Shown: positions 10,167-19,715, numbered from the stretch's first letter. The stretch is DNA of 64,000 nucleotides from Clostridium beijerinckii (GCF_018223745.1 NZ_CP073653.1:5258001-5322000), one strand, 5' to 3'. A program made the numbers and translations. The notes: generated by a model from the sequence alone, not told the origin.

Positions 10167-11237
10167 ATGCTTAAATTATTATTTGCGAACGCTGCAATTC
10201 TTATATCTTTTTTATATTTAGGAAGCCACATACTAAATGATGAATTTATAAAATCAAATTCTAAAGTAAAATTCAAATTATGCTTTGGCATGCTATCTGG
10301 TTTATCTGGATGTGTACTTATATTTTATGGAATTAATTTGACTCACAATACAATAATAGATTTTAGAATTATTCCTGTTATAATCACTTCAATTTATGGA
10401 GGATTTATATCAACTTTTATAAGTGTATTTATAATAATACTATTTAGACTTACTTTCTTTGGAATAAATTATTCTTCTTTAATTACTTCTGGAAATTTAT
10501 TTATATTACTAATAATTTTTACCATTATATCAAGATATAAGATAAACTTTTCAAAGAAATATTTTTTGATGACTATAGTTAACATAATATCAACAATAAT
10601 TTGGATTTCATTAGTTTTAAAAGATATGAATCTTATACTCCCTGCTCTAGGAAACTTTGTTATTTCTATAATAATGGTTTCTACTGTAGTTTATTATGAG
10701 TTAAACTACATCTCTAAAACTAATAAAATGTATAAAAAACTCAAGGTCGACTCGAGAAAGGATTTTCTTACAGGGCTTAATAATGTAAGAGCATTTAATG
10801 GACTATTAGATAAAACAATTAGAAACACCTTACAAAAGAAAGAAAACTTATCAATTCTCATGATAGATATTGATTTTTTTAAACATATTAATGATACCTA
10901 TGGACACCATTCTGGAGATTTAGTATTAAAACAACTTAGCAAACTTTTAATTGATTCTTGTAGAACTTTCGATATTATCTCAAGAAATGGTGGTGAAGAA
11001 TTCACTGCAGTTTTACTAGATTGCAATTACAAACATGCAGTTGATATTGCCGAAAAGATAAGAAAAAATGTAGAATGCAATACTTTTAAACTTGACAATA
11101 ATGCCACAGCCAAAATAACAGTTTCCATTGGAATTAGTTCTTATCCTGATATAACAAAAAATATAAATACTCTCTTAAGCAAAGCTGATAATGCATTATA
11201 TTTAGCAAAGCGCACAGGAAGAAATAAAGTATGCTAA
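10167..11237 (+). CDS. Membrane-bound diguanylate cyclase (GGDEF, 356 aa)
   Basis: Makes cyclic di-GMP from two GTP. The N-terminal half has about six hydrophobic segments (1-195) resembling the 5TM-LYT-type sensor region, so it probably senses something at the membrane. The C-terminal GGDEF domain (about 200-356) keeps the active-site signature as GGEEF and the upstream DIDFFKHINDTYGHHSGD substrate motif. RTFD just before the active site fits the RxxD inhibitory site, so product inhibition is likely. A clear AAAGGAG precedes the ATG. It is a single gene with a strong terminator. Its neighbours are autolysin genes, but no direct link is visible. Confidence 0.92.
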   Translation: MLKLLFANAAILISFLYLGSHILNDEFIKSNSKVKFKLCFGMLSGLSGCVLIFYGINLTHNTIIDFRIIPVIITSIYGGFISTFISVFIIILFRLTFFGINYSSLITSGNLFILLIIFTIISRYKINFSKKYFLMTIVNIISTIIWISLVLKDMNLILPALGNFVISIIMVSTVVYYELNYISKTNKMYKKLKVDSRKDFLTGLNNVRAFNGLLDKTIRNTLQKKENLSILMIDIDFFKHINDTYGHHSGDLVLKQLSKLLIDSCRTFDIISRNGGEEFTAVLLDCNYKHAVDIAEKIRKNVECNTFKLDNNATAKITVSIGISSYPDITKNINTLLSKADNALYLAKRTGRNKVC

Positions 11238-11241
11238 AATG

Positions 11242-11286
11242 AAACTGAGATTCAGGTGTAGATTAAATTCACCTGAATCTCAGTTT
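11242..11286. terminator. Strong bidirectional terminator
   Basis: A perfect 17-bp stem (AAACTGAGATTCAGGTG and complement) with an 11-base loop and T-tracts on both sides. It serves the diguanylate cyclase (plus) and the convergent RpiR gene (minus). Confidence 0.85.
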
Positions 11287-11323
11287 TATTTAAGTAATAA
11301 ATCTGCTGTTAGATTTAAAAGCA

Positions 11324-12070
11324 TTATCTATATTCTAAGTATTTTAAAAGCAATATTTGATTTATCAGAAAAAATTGTGTAGTTGAATAAAGTTTTGTTT
11401 TATTTTCTCCTACTGAAATTGGATGTGTATAGAATTGAAGACTAATATCACTGATAGAAGCTAATTCATTATTTCCAACCTGAGTAATAGAAATAATTTT
11501 CACATCTTTTTCCTTTAACTTTTGCGCAAACTCATTCATAAATAAATTGTTTCCAGATAAAGATAATAAGAAAAAAATATCTTTTGAAGATAAAGCATCT
11601 AAAATAATGTTAGTTTCTTCCCTTCCCTCTATGACATATATTAACTTATTGCCAAAAATCATGCTACGCTTTAAATCTTTTGCTGCATTTTTTTGCACTG
11701 CTCCAGATCCATAAACATAAATTTTATCTGCCTTCTCAACTAATTCAAATACATCGTAGAAATCTCTTTCTTTCATAATTTCCATGGTCTTCTCAATATC
11801 TTTATATGTTTTTTCAATTTCTTTATTATCGAATGAATTTCGCTGCTTGTCTTCCCATTTTAAATGAATTTTCATTTCACTATATCCTTGTAATCCTAAT
11901 TTATGTGTAAAACGTAAAATAGTTGTATGAGAAACATTACATTTAGAAGCTAATTCTTGTATTGACATGGTTTGGCACTCTTTTTTATGGTGTAAAATAT
12001 ACTTCCATATATACAAATCACTTTCATTTAATTTTTCATAATTTTCATCAATCAACGTTTCCAATTTCAT
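11324..12070 (-). CDS. RpiR/MurR-family transcriptional regulator (248 aa)
   Basis: DNA-binding regulator with an N-terminal HTH (about 1-75; ASKCNVSHTTILRFTHKLG is the helix-turn-helix) and a C-terminal SIS sugar-phosphate-binding domain (about 105-235; VYGSGAVQKNAAKDL is the phosphosugar loop). Its ATG lies 23 bases inside the 3' end of the second RpiR gene, so the two are translationally coupled. Both lie downstream of the GH4 and EIICB genes on the same strand. It most likely senses a disaccharide phosphate made by that PTS. Whether it activates or represses is not visible. Confidence 0.88.
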   Translation of the reverse strand: MKLETLIDENYEKLNESDLYIWKYILHHKKECQTMSIQELASKCNVSHTTILRFTHKLGLQGYSEMKIHLKWEDKQRNSFDNKEIEKTYKDIEKTMEIMKERDFYDVFELVEKADKIYVYGSGAVQKNAAKDLKRSMIFGNKLIYVIEGREETNIILDALSSKDIFFLLSLSGNNLFMNEFAQKLKEKDVKIISITQVGNNELASISDISLQFYTHPISVGENKTKLYSTTQFFLINQILLLKYLEYR

Positions 12071-12839
12071 GCTTTTCTTCCTTCTTATTTTTTTGTGTTT
12101 TATATTCCATATATTTCAAAAATAATATTTCAATTAAAATAAAGTATGACGTTAAAGATTCAAAATCTATGTCATTATATATACTTGGTATAAGAGCTGT
12201 AGATGTATATAGATTATAATCACTTAATTTAGCTAAGGAATTATCCTTTAACTTTGTTATAGATATAATAGGGATATTTTTAATTTTCAAGTTTTTAGCA
12301 AAATCCATAATAAATTGATTCTCACCTGATACTGAAATAATTACGAAAACATCTTCATCCGTAGCCAAATCTACTATAGCATTTGCTTCAGTATAACCAC
12401 TTAAGTCATAAAATATTTTTCCAGCAGTTAAAAAAGTACGCTTAAATTCTTTCTTTATCGACGACTGTACCATTCCTATTCCATATACATAGAGTGTTCT
12501 GGATTTATCAATCAATTCAAAAATATCTGTGCAATCCTTTTCCTTTATATTTTTTATTACTTCATTATATGCATCACAAACAGCCTCTACATTATTAACA
12601 TTCTCTTTTGACTTTTCATTGTCAAGCTTTAAATAAACCTTTAATTCCCCATATCCCTTTAGAGATAATTTTTGTGAAAATCTAAGAATAGTCGTTCTAG
12701 AAACATTACATTTATGTGCTAATTGATCTATAGCAAGAGTTTCACACTCTTTTCGGTGCTTAGAAATATAATTCCAAATATATAAATCATTCTCATTTAA
12801 TTGCTTATGGTATTTGTTTATAAGTTCATCTAGTTTCAT
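12048..12839 (-). CDS. RpiR/MurR-family transcriptional regulator, second copy (263 aa)
   Basis: Paralogue of the neighbouring regulator: the first 70 residues align well throughout (LNENDLYIW versus LNESDLYIW; KCNVSRTTILRF versus KCNVSHTTILRF), while the SIS domains diverge more. HTH at about 1-75, SIS at about 105-240. I start at ATG 12839, just after GGTGGGG; an upstream ATG at 12854 would put that site inside the gene. A terminator at 12993-13026 separates it from the GH4 gene upstream, so the regulator pair probably has its own promoter in 12840-12990. Two fused-end RpiR paralogues could bind as heteromers or read two related sugar phosphates. Confidence 0.86.
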   Translation of the reverse strand: MKLDELINKYHKQLNENDLYIWNYISKHRKECETLAIDQLAHKCNVSRTTILRFSQKLSLKGYGELKVYLKLDNEKSKENVNNVEAVCDAYNEVIKNIKEKDCTDIFELIDKSRTLYVYGIGMVQSSIKKEFKRTFLTAGKIFYDLSGYTEANAIVDLATDEDVFVIISVSGENQFIMDFAKNLKIKNIPIISITKLKDNSLAKLSDYNLYTSTALIPSIYNDIDFESLTSYFILIEILFLKYMEYKTQKNKKEEKHEIGNVD

Positions 12840-12992
12840 AATATTCCCCACCACTATTTTCTACTTTGTTTCATGTTTCTTTAAATTCTACTCTATAATT
12901 TATCTTTTGTCTATTATTGTAAATACTCAATGAATTAATTCTGGAATTTAGTTGGAATAAAAACTAAAGGCTAATATATCTTTTCTAAAAAA

Positions 12993-13026
12993 AAGAGAAA
13001 CAAGTCCTCTTGAACTCATTTCTCTT
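12993..13026 (-). terminator. Intrinsic terminator after the GH4 gene
   Basis: AAGAGAAA and TTTCTCTT arms, with an inner CAAG/CTTG stem and a run of Ts on the minus strand. It separates the glycosidase from the regulators. Confidence 0.7.
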
Positions 13027-13092
13027 CTTTATATAATATAAATAAAGTTTTATAAGCTATTGTTTTTTATTGATATAGGTAATATATTCTAA

Positions 13093-14427
13093 TTACTTTA
13101 ATTCAGGCCAATAACCTTTGTTAGCCTCAATTAAATCATCTAATATTAATTTTGCAACTCTTGCACTTGGTACTGTCTTCGAAAGAGTAAGTGATTGCCA
13201 TAACTTTTGATAACTTCTTTCTATCCATGCTTCTACTGCTAATTTTTCTACACTTACTTGCTGTTCCATTAATCCCTTTTGGAACTGAGGAATACTTCCT
13301 TGACATATTCTTTCATAACCATTACTTCCAACGATACATGGTATTTCAACCATTGCAGTTCTATCGAAGTTTTCTACAGCACCTTCATTTGGAACTATAA
13401 GTAAGAATCTTTCCCTTGTATTTTCAGCTATTGCACATGCTAAATCTACAATATATGTTGCATGTGCATCCACTTCAAAACCTCCGTCTTTGCTTGTACC
13501 ACTTTCAATAATTTTTTTACATATTCCAAATACATGTTTTTCTCTTCCATCCATTACTTCATTTGCACGAGTATATTCTGGATTCGAAGTTTCCACCACA
13601 TAATCTGAGAATAAATAATATTTTAAATATGTGTTTGGAATTGTTGTTGGATCTACTGCAAATATATCTCTTGCCTTTTGAAAAGTGTGTACCCAGCTTT
13701 CATCTACATGTTGATTTGTATCTGATAATGCATCTGCAAATCCATTTGCTGCCATGTGTTCTTTAATTTGTGGCATTAAATCATTTCCATCTTTATCATA
13801 AATTTTTGACCACCATCCAAAATGGTTTAATCCATAATATGATACTTGCATTTCTTTTCTAGATTTAAGGCCACACATACTTGCCATTTTTTCTTCTAAA
13901 TCAATTGGCATATCACAAATATTTAATATTTTTGAGTTTGGTCTTAATCTTCTTGTTGCTTCTGCCACTATAGCTGCTGGATTTGAATAATTTAACATCC
14001 AAGCATTTGGCGAATATTTTTCCATATAATCTAGTATTTCAATAACTCCTCCAATAGAACGCATCCCATATGCAATCCCTCCTGGTCCACAAGTTTCTTG
14101 TCCTACCACTCCATATTTTAGTGGAATCTTCTCATCTTTCTCTCGCATTGCATATTTTCCAACACGGATATGAGCTAATACGAAATCTATATCACTAAAT
14201 GCTGTTTCTGGATCAGTTGTATATGCAAATTCAATTTCTGGAGCATGTTCTTTTAGGTGAATTTCACATGCCTTTGCTACAGTTTCTTGTCTACTTGCAT
14301 CATTGTCATAAAATTTAATAGATCTAATTGGAAATCTGTCCATATGTTCTAATAGCATAAGTACAATTCCTGGTGTAAACGTACTTCCTCCACCTGCTAC
14401 TGTAATTGAATACTTCTTCTTTGCCAT
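13093..14427 (-). CDS. malH: 6-phospho-alpha-glucosidase, GH4 family
   Basis: Cytoplasmic NAD- and metal-dependent glycosidase that cleaves phosphorylated alpha-glucosides (maltose 6-phosphate and relatives) delivered by the PTS. The N-terminal Rossmann motif is VAGGGSTFTPG. The family features VGQETCGPGG, the Cys-containing metal region ICDMPI and the GLNHFGWW segment are present. Its 444 residues match MalH/GlvA/AglB enzymes, and Cys-Asp in ICDMPI is typical of the 6-phospho-alpha- rather than beta-glucosidases. GGAGGAAG precedes the ATG. It lies downstream of EIICB but behind a terminator. A GTGA-N4-TCAC palindrome upstream matches one before EIICB, so the two genes are probably co-regulated by the local RpiR proteins. 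Confidence 0.93.
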   Translation of the reverse strand: MAKKKYSITVAGGGSTFTPGIVLMLLEHMDRFPIRSIKFYDNDASRQETVAKACEIHLKEHAPEIEFAYTTDPETAFSDIDFVLAHIRVGKYAMREKDEKIPLKYGVVGQETCGPGGIAYGMRSIGGVIEILDYMEKYSPNAWMLNYSNPAAIVAEATRRLRPNSKILNICDMPIDLEEKMASMCGLKSRKEMQVSYYGLNHFGWWSKIYDKDGNDLMPQIKEHMAANGFADALSDTNQHVDESWVHTFQKARDIFAVDPTTIPNTYLKYYLFSDYVVETSNPEYTRANEVMDGREKHVFGICKKIIESGTSKDGGFEVDAHATYIVDLACAIAENTRERFLLIVPNEGAVENFDRTAMVEIPCIVGSNGYERICQGSIPQFQKGLMEQQVSVEKLAVEAWIERSYQKLWQSLTLSKTVPSARVAKLILDDLIEANKGYWPELK

Positions 14428-14563
14428 TTTTCTTCCTCCAAAACCTGCTTATTTTTTGCTTTGTTATCTTTTCTGAGTACATAATACACCCGAGAAAGGT
14501 ACCTTACAATATATATGAAGCCTTTAGGGAAATAAGCATTTCAAGTGTATTTCTTAACATTTT

Positions 14564-14579
14564 CTGTGACTTTTCACAG
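14564..14579. promoter_or_regulatory. Candidate operator CTGTGA-N4-TCACAG
   Basis: Perfect 6-bp inverted repeat with a CTTT spacer, about 140 bases before the GH4 start. The same GTGA-NTTT-TCAC core occurs before EIICB. Likely bound by a local RpiR regulator; a CRP-like protein would normally need a 6-base spacer. Confidence 0.45.
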
Positions 14580-14681
14580 GAAATTTCTGTTATGAAATTA
14601 TATATTTTTTTAACTAGTTGAAATTTAAAACTAGATTTTACATAACTCTAAATCCTTCAATGATATATGATTTATAAAATA

Positions 14682-14716
14682 AAAAGCCGACCTCTGCTAC
14701 GCAGAAATCAGCTTTT
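14682..14716 (-). terminator. Terminator between EIICB and GH4 genes
   Basis: The stem pairs AAAAGC/GCTTTT and TCTGC/GCAGA with small internal mismatches around a TAC loop, with T-rich sequence on the minus side. The rest of the 519-base gap (14428-14946) shows only the candidate operator. Confidence 0.65.
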
Positions 14717-14946
14717 AATTTATTTAAAAATATTGTTTGTTGCATATTAATTCTAAAATTAGCAGATAAGCAAATGCATACTAATCTATCACTATAATTC
14801 CACCTGAAATAGTACTAAAAGACTTTATTCCGTTTATTTTTAAGACATTCTTTAACCAAGAATTATATGCTTTTAATGTTCAATCAATAAAAATAAAAGT
14901 GAAATTATATACCATACATTTTTAAGCTTAACTTCTCCAACTATCT

Positions 14947-16509
14947 TTACAGTAACGCTTCAAAGTCTTCTCTTACTCGCGCAACTTTCAATCCAACAAT
15001 AACTTGATAGGATTTTCCATTTACAGAACATCCATGAGCTCCAATAGATTTAAAATAAGGATCATCCTTACAAAGAGATGGATCATTTACATTTACTCTT
15101 AAACGAGTTGCACAATTTGTAACATCAACAATGTTATCTCTTCCGCCTAATCCAACTAAGATATTTTCTGCAAATACTGACTTACTACTATCTTTTGAAT
15201 CACTTTTTTTCTCTCTATACTCTGCTTTTGAATGAAATTTTATATCTTCTTCTTCATCTTCCCTACCAGGAGTTTTAAAGTTAAATTTCAAAATTAAGGT
15301 CCTAAATACTATGAACCAAATTCCTGTAAAACAAAGTCCTATAGCAAACTGGAGTAAATATTGGACCCAATGATTTCCCATTAGAGGAATCCAATTTAAA
15401 GAAGCCATTTCAATAGCTCCACCAGAGAATATTCCTACAATCCCCACAATATACATAGTTGTTGAAATTGTTGCTGCAAGTAGTGCATGTACTACAAATA
15501 GCACTGGTGAAATAAATAAAAATGTAAATTCAATTGGTTCTGTTACACCACACAAAATTGCAGTTAATGTAATAGGTATTAGTAACGCCAATACCTTTTT
15601 TCTCTTTTCAGGTTTTGCTGTTGCATAAAATGCTAATGCAATACCTGGACATCCAAAAATTTTAGAGTATCCTGTAGCTGTAAATCCTGCTTCTGGTAAT
15701 AACGATTTCAAAGAGGCTTTAGAAGCTGCTATTTCTGGTAACTTTGTTGCCCAGTAAGAATAAAGACCTCCTGGCACTACAACATTATCATAATAAAACG
15801 GAGAATACAGTATATGATGTAATCCAAATGGAATTAAAGCACGTTCTAAGAAGATGAACACCCATACACCTAATGCCCCTGCACCTTTTACAAAACCTTG
15901 AAAACTATGCATTCCAAGTTGAATTTTAGGCCATATAAATGCCGCAAGAACTGCTACTGGAATCATAACAAAGAATCCGATCATAAATACAAATGTAGAT
16001 CCGCTAAACGTTCCCAACCATTCTGGTAATTCAGTATCAAAAAAACGGTTATGTAAATAAATTACAAGTCCTGAAATGAGTAATGCACCAATCATTCCCA
16101 TGTCCAATGTCTTAATATTGGCTATCATGGTGAGACCGCTAGTTCCTCCTACTTGAGCAGAGAAATCAACTCCAAAAAATTCGCCCCACTGTGAAATGAT
16201 AGTGCTTAGAAAATAATGAAATGTTAAATATAATACGAATGCCTCCATGCAACATCTTGCATTTTGCTTTTTTGCCATTCCTATTGGAAGCCCTACTACA
16301 AATAATAATGGTAATTGATTAAATACAGTCCAGCCACCCTGTAAAACTACATTCCAGCATTTAAACCACAAGTTACTTGGATCTGCTAATCCTCCCATAA
16401 TTGTCTGTGTAGTAAATAATGTTCCTATACCAATTATAATACCTGCAAATGAAAAAAGTAGAACAGGTGTAAACATCGCTCCACCGAATTTTTGAATTTT
16501 CTGCATCAT
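14947..16509 (-). CDS. PTS alpha-glucoside-type EIICB permease (520 aa)
   Basis: Membrane transporter that imports and phosphorylates an alpha-glucoside such as maltose. The EIIC domain (about 1-410) has about ten hydrophobic segments and the family stretch PFGLHHILYSPFYY. A charged linker leads to a C-terminal EIIB domain (about 440-520) with the phosphorylated cysteine in TNCATRLRV. No EIIA is fused; a separate EIIA gene starts 430 bases away on the opposite strand. The order and length match MalB/GlvC/AglA-type proteins. The start ATG 16509 follows AAAGGATG. It is expected to work with the GH4 enzyme, and a GTGA-N4-TCAC operator-like site lies about 120 bases upstream. Confidence 0.92.
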   Translation of the reverse strand: MMQKIQKFGGAMFTPVLLFSFAGIIIGIGTLFTTQTIMGGLADPSNLWFKCWNVVLQGGWTVFNQLPLLFVVGLPIGMAKKQNARCCMEAFVLYLTFHYFLSTIISQWGEFFGVDFSAQVGGTSGLTMIANIKTLDMGMIGALLISGLVIYLHNRFFDTELPEWLGTFSGSTFVFMIGFFVMIPVAVLAAFIWPKIQLGMHSFQGFVKGAGALGVWVFIFLERALIPFGLHHILYSPFYYDNVVVPGGLYSYWATKLPEIAASKASLKSLLPEAGFTATGYSKIFGCPGIALAFYATAKPEKRKKVLALLIPITLTAILCGVTEPIEFTFLFISPVLFVVHALLAATISTTMYIVGIVGIFSGGAIEMASLNWIPLMGNHWVQYLLQFAIGLCFTGIWFIVFRTLILKFNFKTPGREDEEEDIKFHSKAEYREKKSDSKDSSKSVFAENILVGLGGRDNIVDVTNCATRLRVNVNDPSLCKDDPYFKSIGAHGCSVNGKSYQVIVGLKVARVREDFEALL

Positions 16510-16609
16510 TTTTTCTTCATCCTTTCTCTGTTTTCTACAATTTCATGTTAACATTATCATTTTTCATTATCAATATTCTGTAGTACTTTAGGAATTAAAC
16601 TAATCTTTA

Positions 16610-16642
16610 TGAAATTTTTCACTTTTTACGTGAATTTTCACA
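16610..16642. promoter_or_regulatory. Candidate tandem operator before EIICB
   Basis: Two adjacent inverted repeats, TGAA-ATTT-TTCA (16610-16621) and GTGA-ATTT-TCAC (16630-16641). Their centres are 20 bases apart, about two helical turns. The second shares its core with the site upstream of the GH4 gene. The rest of 16510-16942 is AT-rich with no other clear signal. Confidence 0.45.
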
Positions 16643-16942
16643 CTATTATGTAATACTATTGCTTTTAAATAAAATATAAGTAAAATTAACCTATATTATA
16701 CTTAATACACCTTAGTTGAATCTTGTGATTTTATTTTACGCATTCTACTTAAGAATACACATATCAATAAGAAAGTTGACTAGTATAATTCATTGTAATT
16801 ATGTTAACGTTATATAATAATTAGAATACACGAAAGAGAGGTGAATGACTTTTTGAAGATTATCGTTTAGAAATATTTTCTCCTTATATATCCTAATAAA
16901 GTAGAATATATCTAAAAATATCTTTAATATAGTCATATATTT

Positions 16943-17419
16943 ATGTTTAATTTTTTTAAGAAACCATTAACTATAATTGCTCCTATTTCAGGAAGAACTA
17001 TAGATCTAAGCGAAGTTCCTGATCCAGTATTTGCAGAAAAAATGGCAGGTGATGGAATTGCAATTAACTCTACTGGCGATATAGTTGTCGCACCTTGTGA
17101 TGGTACTATATCATTAATAATGGATAGTGGACACGCTTTTGCAATAACCACTAGTAATGGAATTGAATTATTAGTCCATGTAGGCTTAGAAACTGTTTCA
17201 TTAAATGGTGAAGGATTTGAAGTTCTAAAATCTGTTAATACTAAAGTAACTGCTGGTACACCTATTTTAAAAATAGATAGAAAACTTATAGAATCCAAAG
17301 GATTATCACTGATAACTCCAGTTATAATAGTAAATCATGACAAATTAAAATCATTAAGTCCCATTATTGGCAAACAAGTTTCTGGTGGCAAAGATGTTGT
17401 ATTAAAATGCAGCTTATAA
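16943..17419 (+). CDS. PTS glucose-type EIIA protein (158 aa)
   Basis: Cytoplasmic phosphocarrier that takes phosphate from HPr and passes it to an EIIB. This is a stand-alone Crr-like domain. The two histidines are in DSGHAFAI and ELLVHVGLETV, the second being the phosphorylated one. GxGIAI and the PCDGTI segment are typical. It is divergent from EIICB, which lacks its own EIIA, so it very likely serves that permease and perhaps others. The ATG has no recognisable Shine-Dalgarno sequence: the 40 bases upstream are A/T-only apart from a few C/G, and no better start exists in frame. This suggests weak or unusual translation initiation. Confidence 0.9.
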   Translation: MFNFFKKPLTIIAPISGRTIDLSEVPDPVFAEKMAGDGIAINSTGDIVVAPCDGTISLIMDSGHAFAITTSNGIELLVHVGLETVSLNGEGFEVLKSVNTKVTAGTPILKIDRKLIESKGLSLITPVIIVNHDKLKSLSPIIGKQVSGGKDVVLKCSL

Positions 17420-17692
17420 CTATAAGTTATGTGTTAACTTATCGAAAGTACAGATTCTTTATTGCTATAAAATAATTAAGTCATTCCTTTGTAATATAAT
17501 AATTCAACAAAACATAAATATCACATAAAGAATGACAATTCACCATTATTATCTAATAAATACAATAAATTTTCAAAAAATTTCTATAGATAAACAATTA
17601 ATTAGACTTCTAATTAGAATGTGTTTCCATACTAGAAATTACATACATTTCGTGAAACAATCATTGAATCTAAACTGTGAGAGTTCCTAATA

Positions 17693-17759
17693 CAAGGTTA
17701 TGCGTTTTTTGCTTGTCCTAATTTTATGTTAGAATTATGCAAAAATTGGCACAACCTTG
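17693..17759. other. Long imperfect intergenic hairpin
   Basis: CAAGGTTATGC...TTTTTTGC (17693-17712) pairs with GCAAAAATTGGCACAACCTTG (17739-17759) with a few mismatches, and an inner TAATT/AATTA stem caps it. It could be a terminator for the EIIA gene, a small RNA or an eroded repeat. The rest of 17420-17872 shows nothing clear. Confidence 0.4.
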
Positions 17760-17872
17760 CACATGAGACCTTTTATTAAAAATTTCATAGCCCTATGGAA
17801 CAAAAATTTATTGAATTTCGGTTAACTATCCCATAAGTATGATCTATTGTTTGAATACCTCTATTAACTAAT

Positions 17873-19660
17873 TTAGTATTTTAATATATCTAATCCTTCT
17901 GCATCATATATATCTACTTCTTTTATTGATCTTAATATTTCTTTCTTCGCAAGATCAACATACCCATGTTTATAATATAATTTTCCAAGATAAAGTAATG
18001 CATATTTAGTGTTTACTAAATTCAGCAAATTAACTGCTACTGTTAATTCATCAAATTTATTATTTATAAGCAATATTTCTATAACTTCTAAAATTATATT
18101 CATATATTCTTTATCATTTTCATCCTCTGACAACATACTTGTTGATTTTTGGGTTACTAATTTTATTAATTCAGAATATACTCCTAAATACTTTTTATCA
18201 TAATTAGATAAATTCTTTGCGTTAAAACTATTTACTATAAATAATGAATCCTCATATCTATTTAGTAATACGAAACTTAAAACTTTATACATAGACAAAA
18301 TTACATAATTTGAGCTTTTTTTATCATTATAATTTATACTAGTACATTCTTTAAAATCTCCAGTTCTTATAAGACATCTTGATTTTAACATGATTGTATT
18401 TTCAGTAACATTTACTGATTCTTCATATTCTTTTATATATTCTAATGCTATGTTGTAATATCCAATATGATAAAATAAATCAGCAATAGTTCCATAATGA
18501 ACCTTTTTGTCTTCTGGAAAAAACTCTTCCATTATTCTTTTCATCTCTTCCAGTGATACGTTTTGTGCTTTTAATACATCTGCTATATCATATAAAGGTT
18601 CAATATAATCAGGTTTTGATTTCAATGCATCAACATAATAATTATAAGCAGTATAATAATCCTTATATTTCATATAAGCCTTCCCCAACTCATAATAAGC
18701 TCTATAACTCCATGTTCCGAATATAAATTTAAATTCAGAAGGCGGTTCACCAAGTTCAATACATTTGTTCAATGCCTTTATTTGAAGAGTAGGTCTATCC
18801 ATCTCTTTCCAAACAATCGATTCATAAAAATAATAATCTGTACATTTGGGATAATTTGAATTCCCTATACTTATAAATTTTAAAGCTTCATCATATTTTT
18901 TTAATATTAAATTAGAGACAATTATTCGTAATATCAATAATGAACCAAAACCTATATTGGGAGTAAAATTTTCATAGGCTTTATAGTAGCATTCCAACGC
19001 TTTATTCGTATCATCTTCTGCCCCATATTCATTTCCTAAATTAAAATAAGCAAATTTATTATTAGGATCTTTTTTAATTTGCTCATTCAAAATAGGTATA
19101 TTTCTATTTCTTTTATCTTTAGAAATGATTCTTTTATCAAGGTATCCATAATGATATATTTTTACATCATTGCAAACAGCATTATAATCTCCATCTACCC
19201 TAATTAATTGATTATGAACTTCCCCTTCATAATGAATACCACGATAATTTTTAAATAACCGTGGATTTAAATTTACAGCAATATTACCATTTTCTATCAC
19301 ACTTCCATAGTAACTTAATGTTTCAAAATGATAAATTGCTTTTTCATCTAATTCCATATCTAGTAATACTTTAAAGGCTTCTCTTCCCTCTAAACTCAAC
19401 TCATCATCTGCATCTAATATGAATATCCAATCTTTTGTAGCGTATTTTAAAGATTCATTTCTGGCTTCACTAAAATTATTATTCCATTTAAAGTAATAAA
19501 TCTTCGCACCATAATTTTGGGCAATTTCTACTGTTTTATCTGTAGAACCCGTATCAACTACTATTATTTCATCAACAATATCTTTAATACTTTTGAGACA
19601 TTTAGGTAAATATTCTTCTTCATCTTTTACAATCATACACAAACTTACTTGATTCTTCAT
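17873..19660 (-). CDS. Family 2 glycosyltransferase with TPR repeats (595 aa)
   Basis: Inverting GT-A sugar transferase. The catalytic domain (1-about 230) opens MIVKDEEEYLPKCLKS and has VDTGSTDKT and the metal-binding DADDEL motif. From about 190 on it is helical with TPR-like repeats (for example FAYFNLGNEYGAEDDTNKALECYYKAYENF shortened: FAYFNLGNEYGAEDDTNKAL), which usually hold protein or peptide partners. This design is common in enzymes that glycosylate proteins. No signal peptide, so it acts in the cytoplasm. It is the last gene of the minus-strand operon, 55 bases after the dehydrogenase gene, with AGGAGG before the ATG. Acceptor unknown. Confidence 0.87.
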   Translation of the reverse strand: MKNQVSLCMIVKDEEEYLPKCLKSIKDIVDEIIVVDTGSTDKTVEIAQNYGAKIYYFKWNNNFSEARNESLKYATKDWIFILDADDELSLEGREAFKVLLDMELDEKAIYHFETLSYYGSVIENGNIAVNLNPRLFKNYRGIHYEGEVHNQLIRVDGDYNAVCNDVKIYHYGYLDKRIISKDKRNRNIPILNEQIKKDPNNKFAYFNLGNEYGAEDDTNKALECYYKAYENFTPNIGFGSLLILRIIVSNLILKKYDEALKFISIGNSNYPKCTDYYFYESIVWKEMDRPTLQIKALNKCIELGEPPSEFKFIFGTWSYRAYYELGKAYMKYKDYYTAYNYYVDALKSKPDYIEPLYDIADVLKAQNVSLEEMKRIMEEFFPEDKKVHYGTIADLFYHIGYYNIALEYIKEYEESVNVTENTIMLKSRCLIRTGDFKECTSINYNDKKSSNYVILSMYKVLSFVLLNRYEDSLFIVNSFNAKNLSNYDKKYLGVYSELIKLVTQKSTSMLSEDENDKEYMNIILEVIEILLINNKFDELTVAVNLLNLVNTKYALLYLGKLYYKHGYVDLAKKEILRSIKEVDIYDAEGLDILKY

Positions 19661-19715
19661 GCAATCCTCCTATCTTATGGAATATATTCTTAATTCCATA
19701 GATATTTTTAGTATC

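Noticed and set aside
10073..10291. Minus-strand 72-codon frame opposite the diguanylate cyclase start
   Set aside because: It overlaps a well-supported gene, has no ribosome site and shows no recognisable sequence.
16832..16870. Possible leader peptide (GTG or ATG start) before the EIIA gene
   Set aside because: The ribosome site overlaps the start codons and the peptides are 3-9 codons without any stalling-type sequence.
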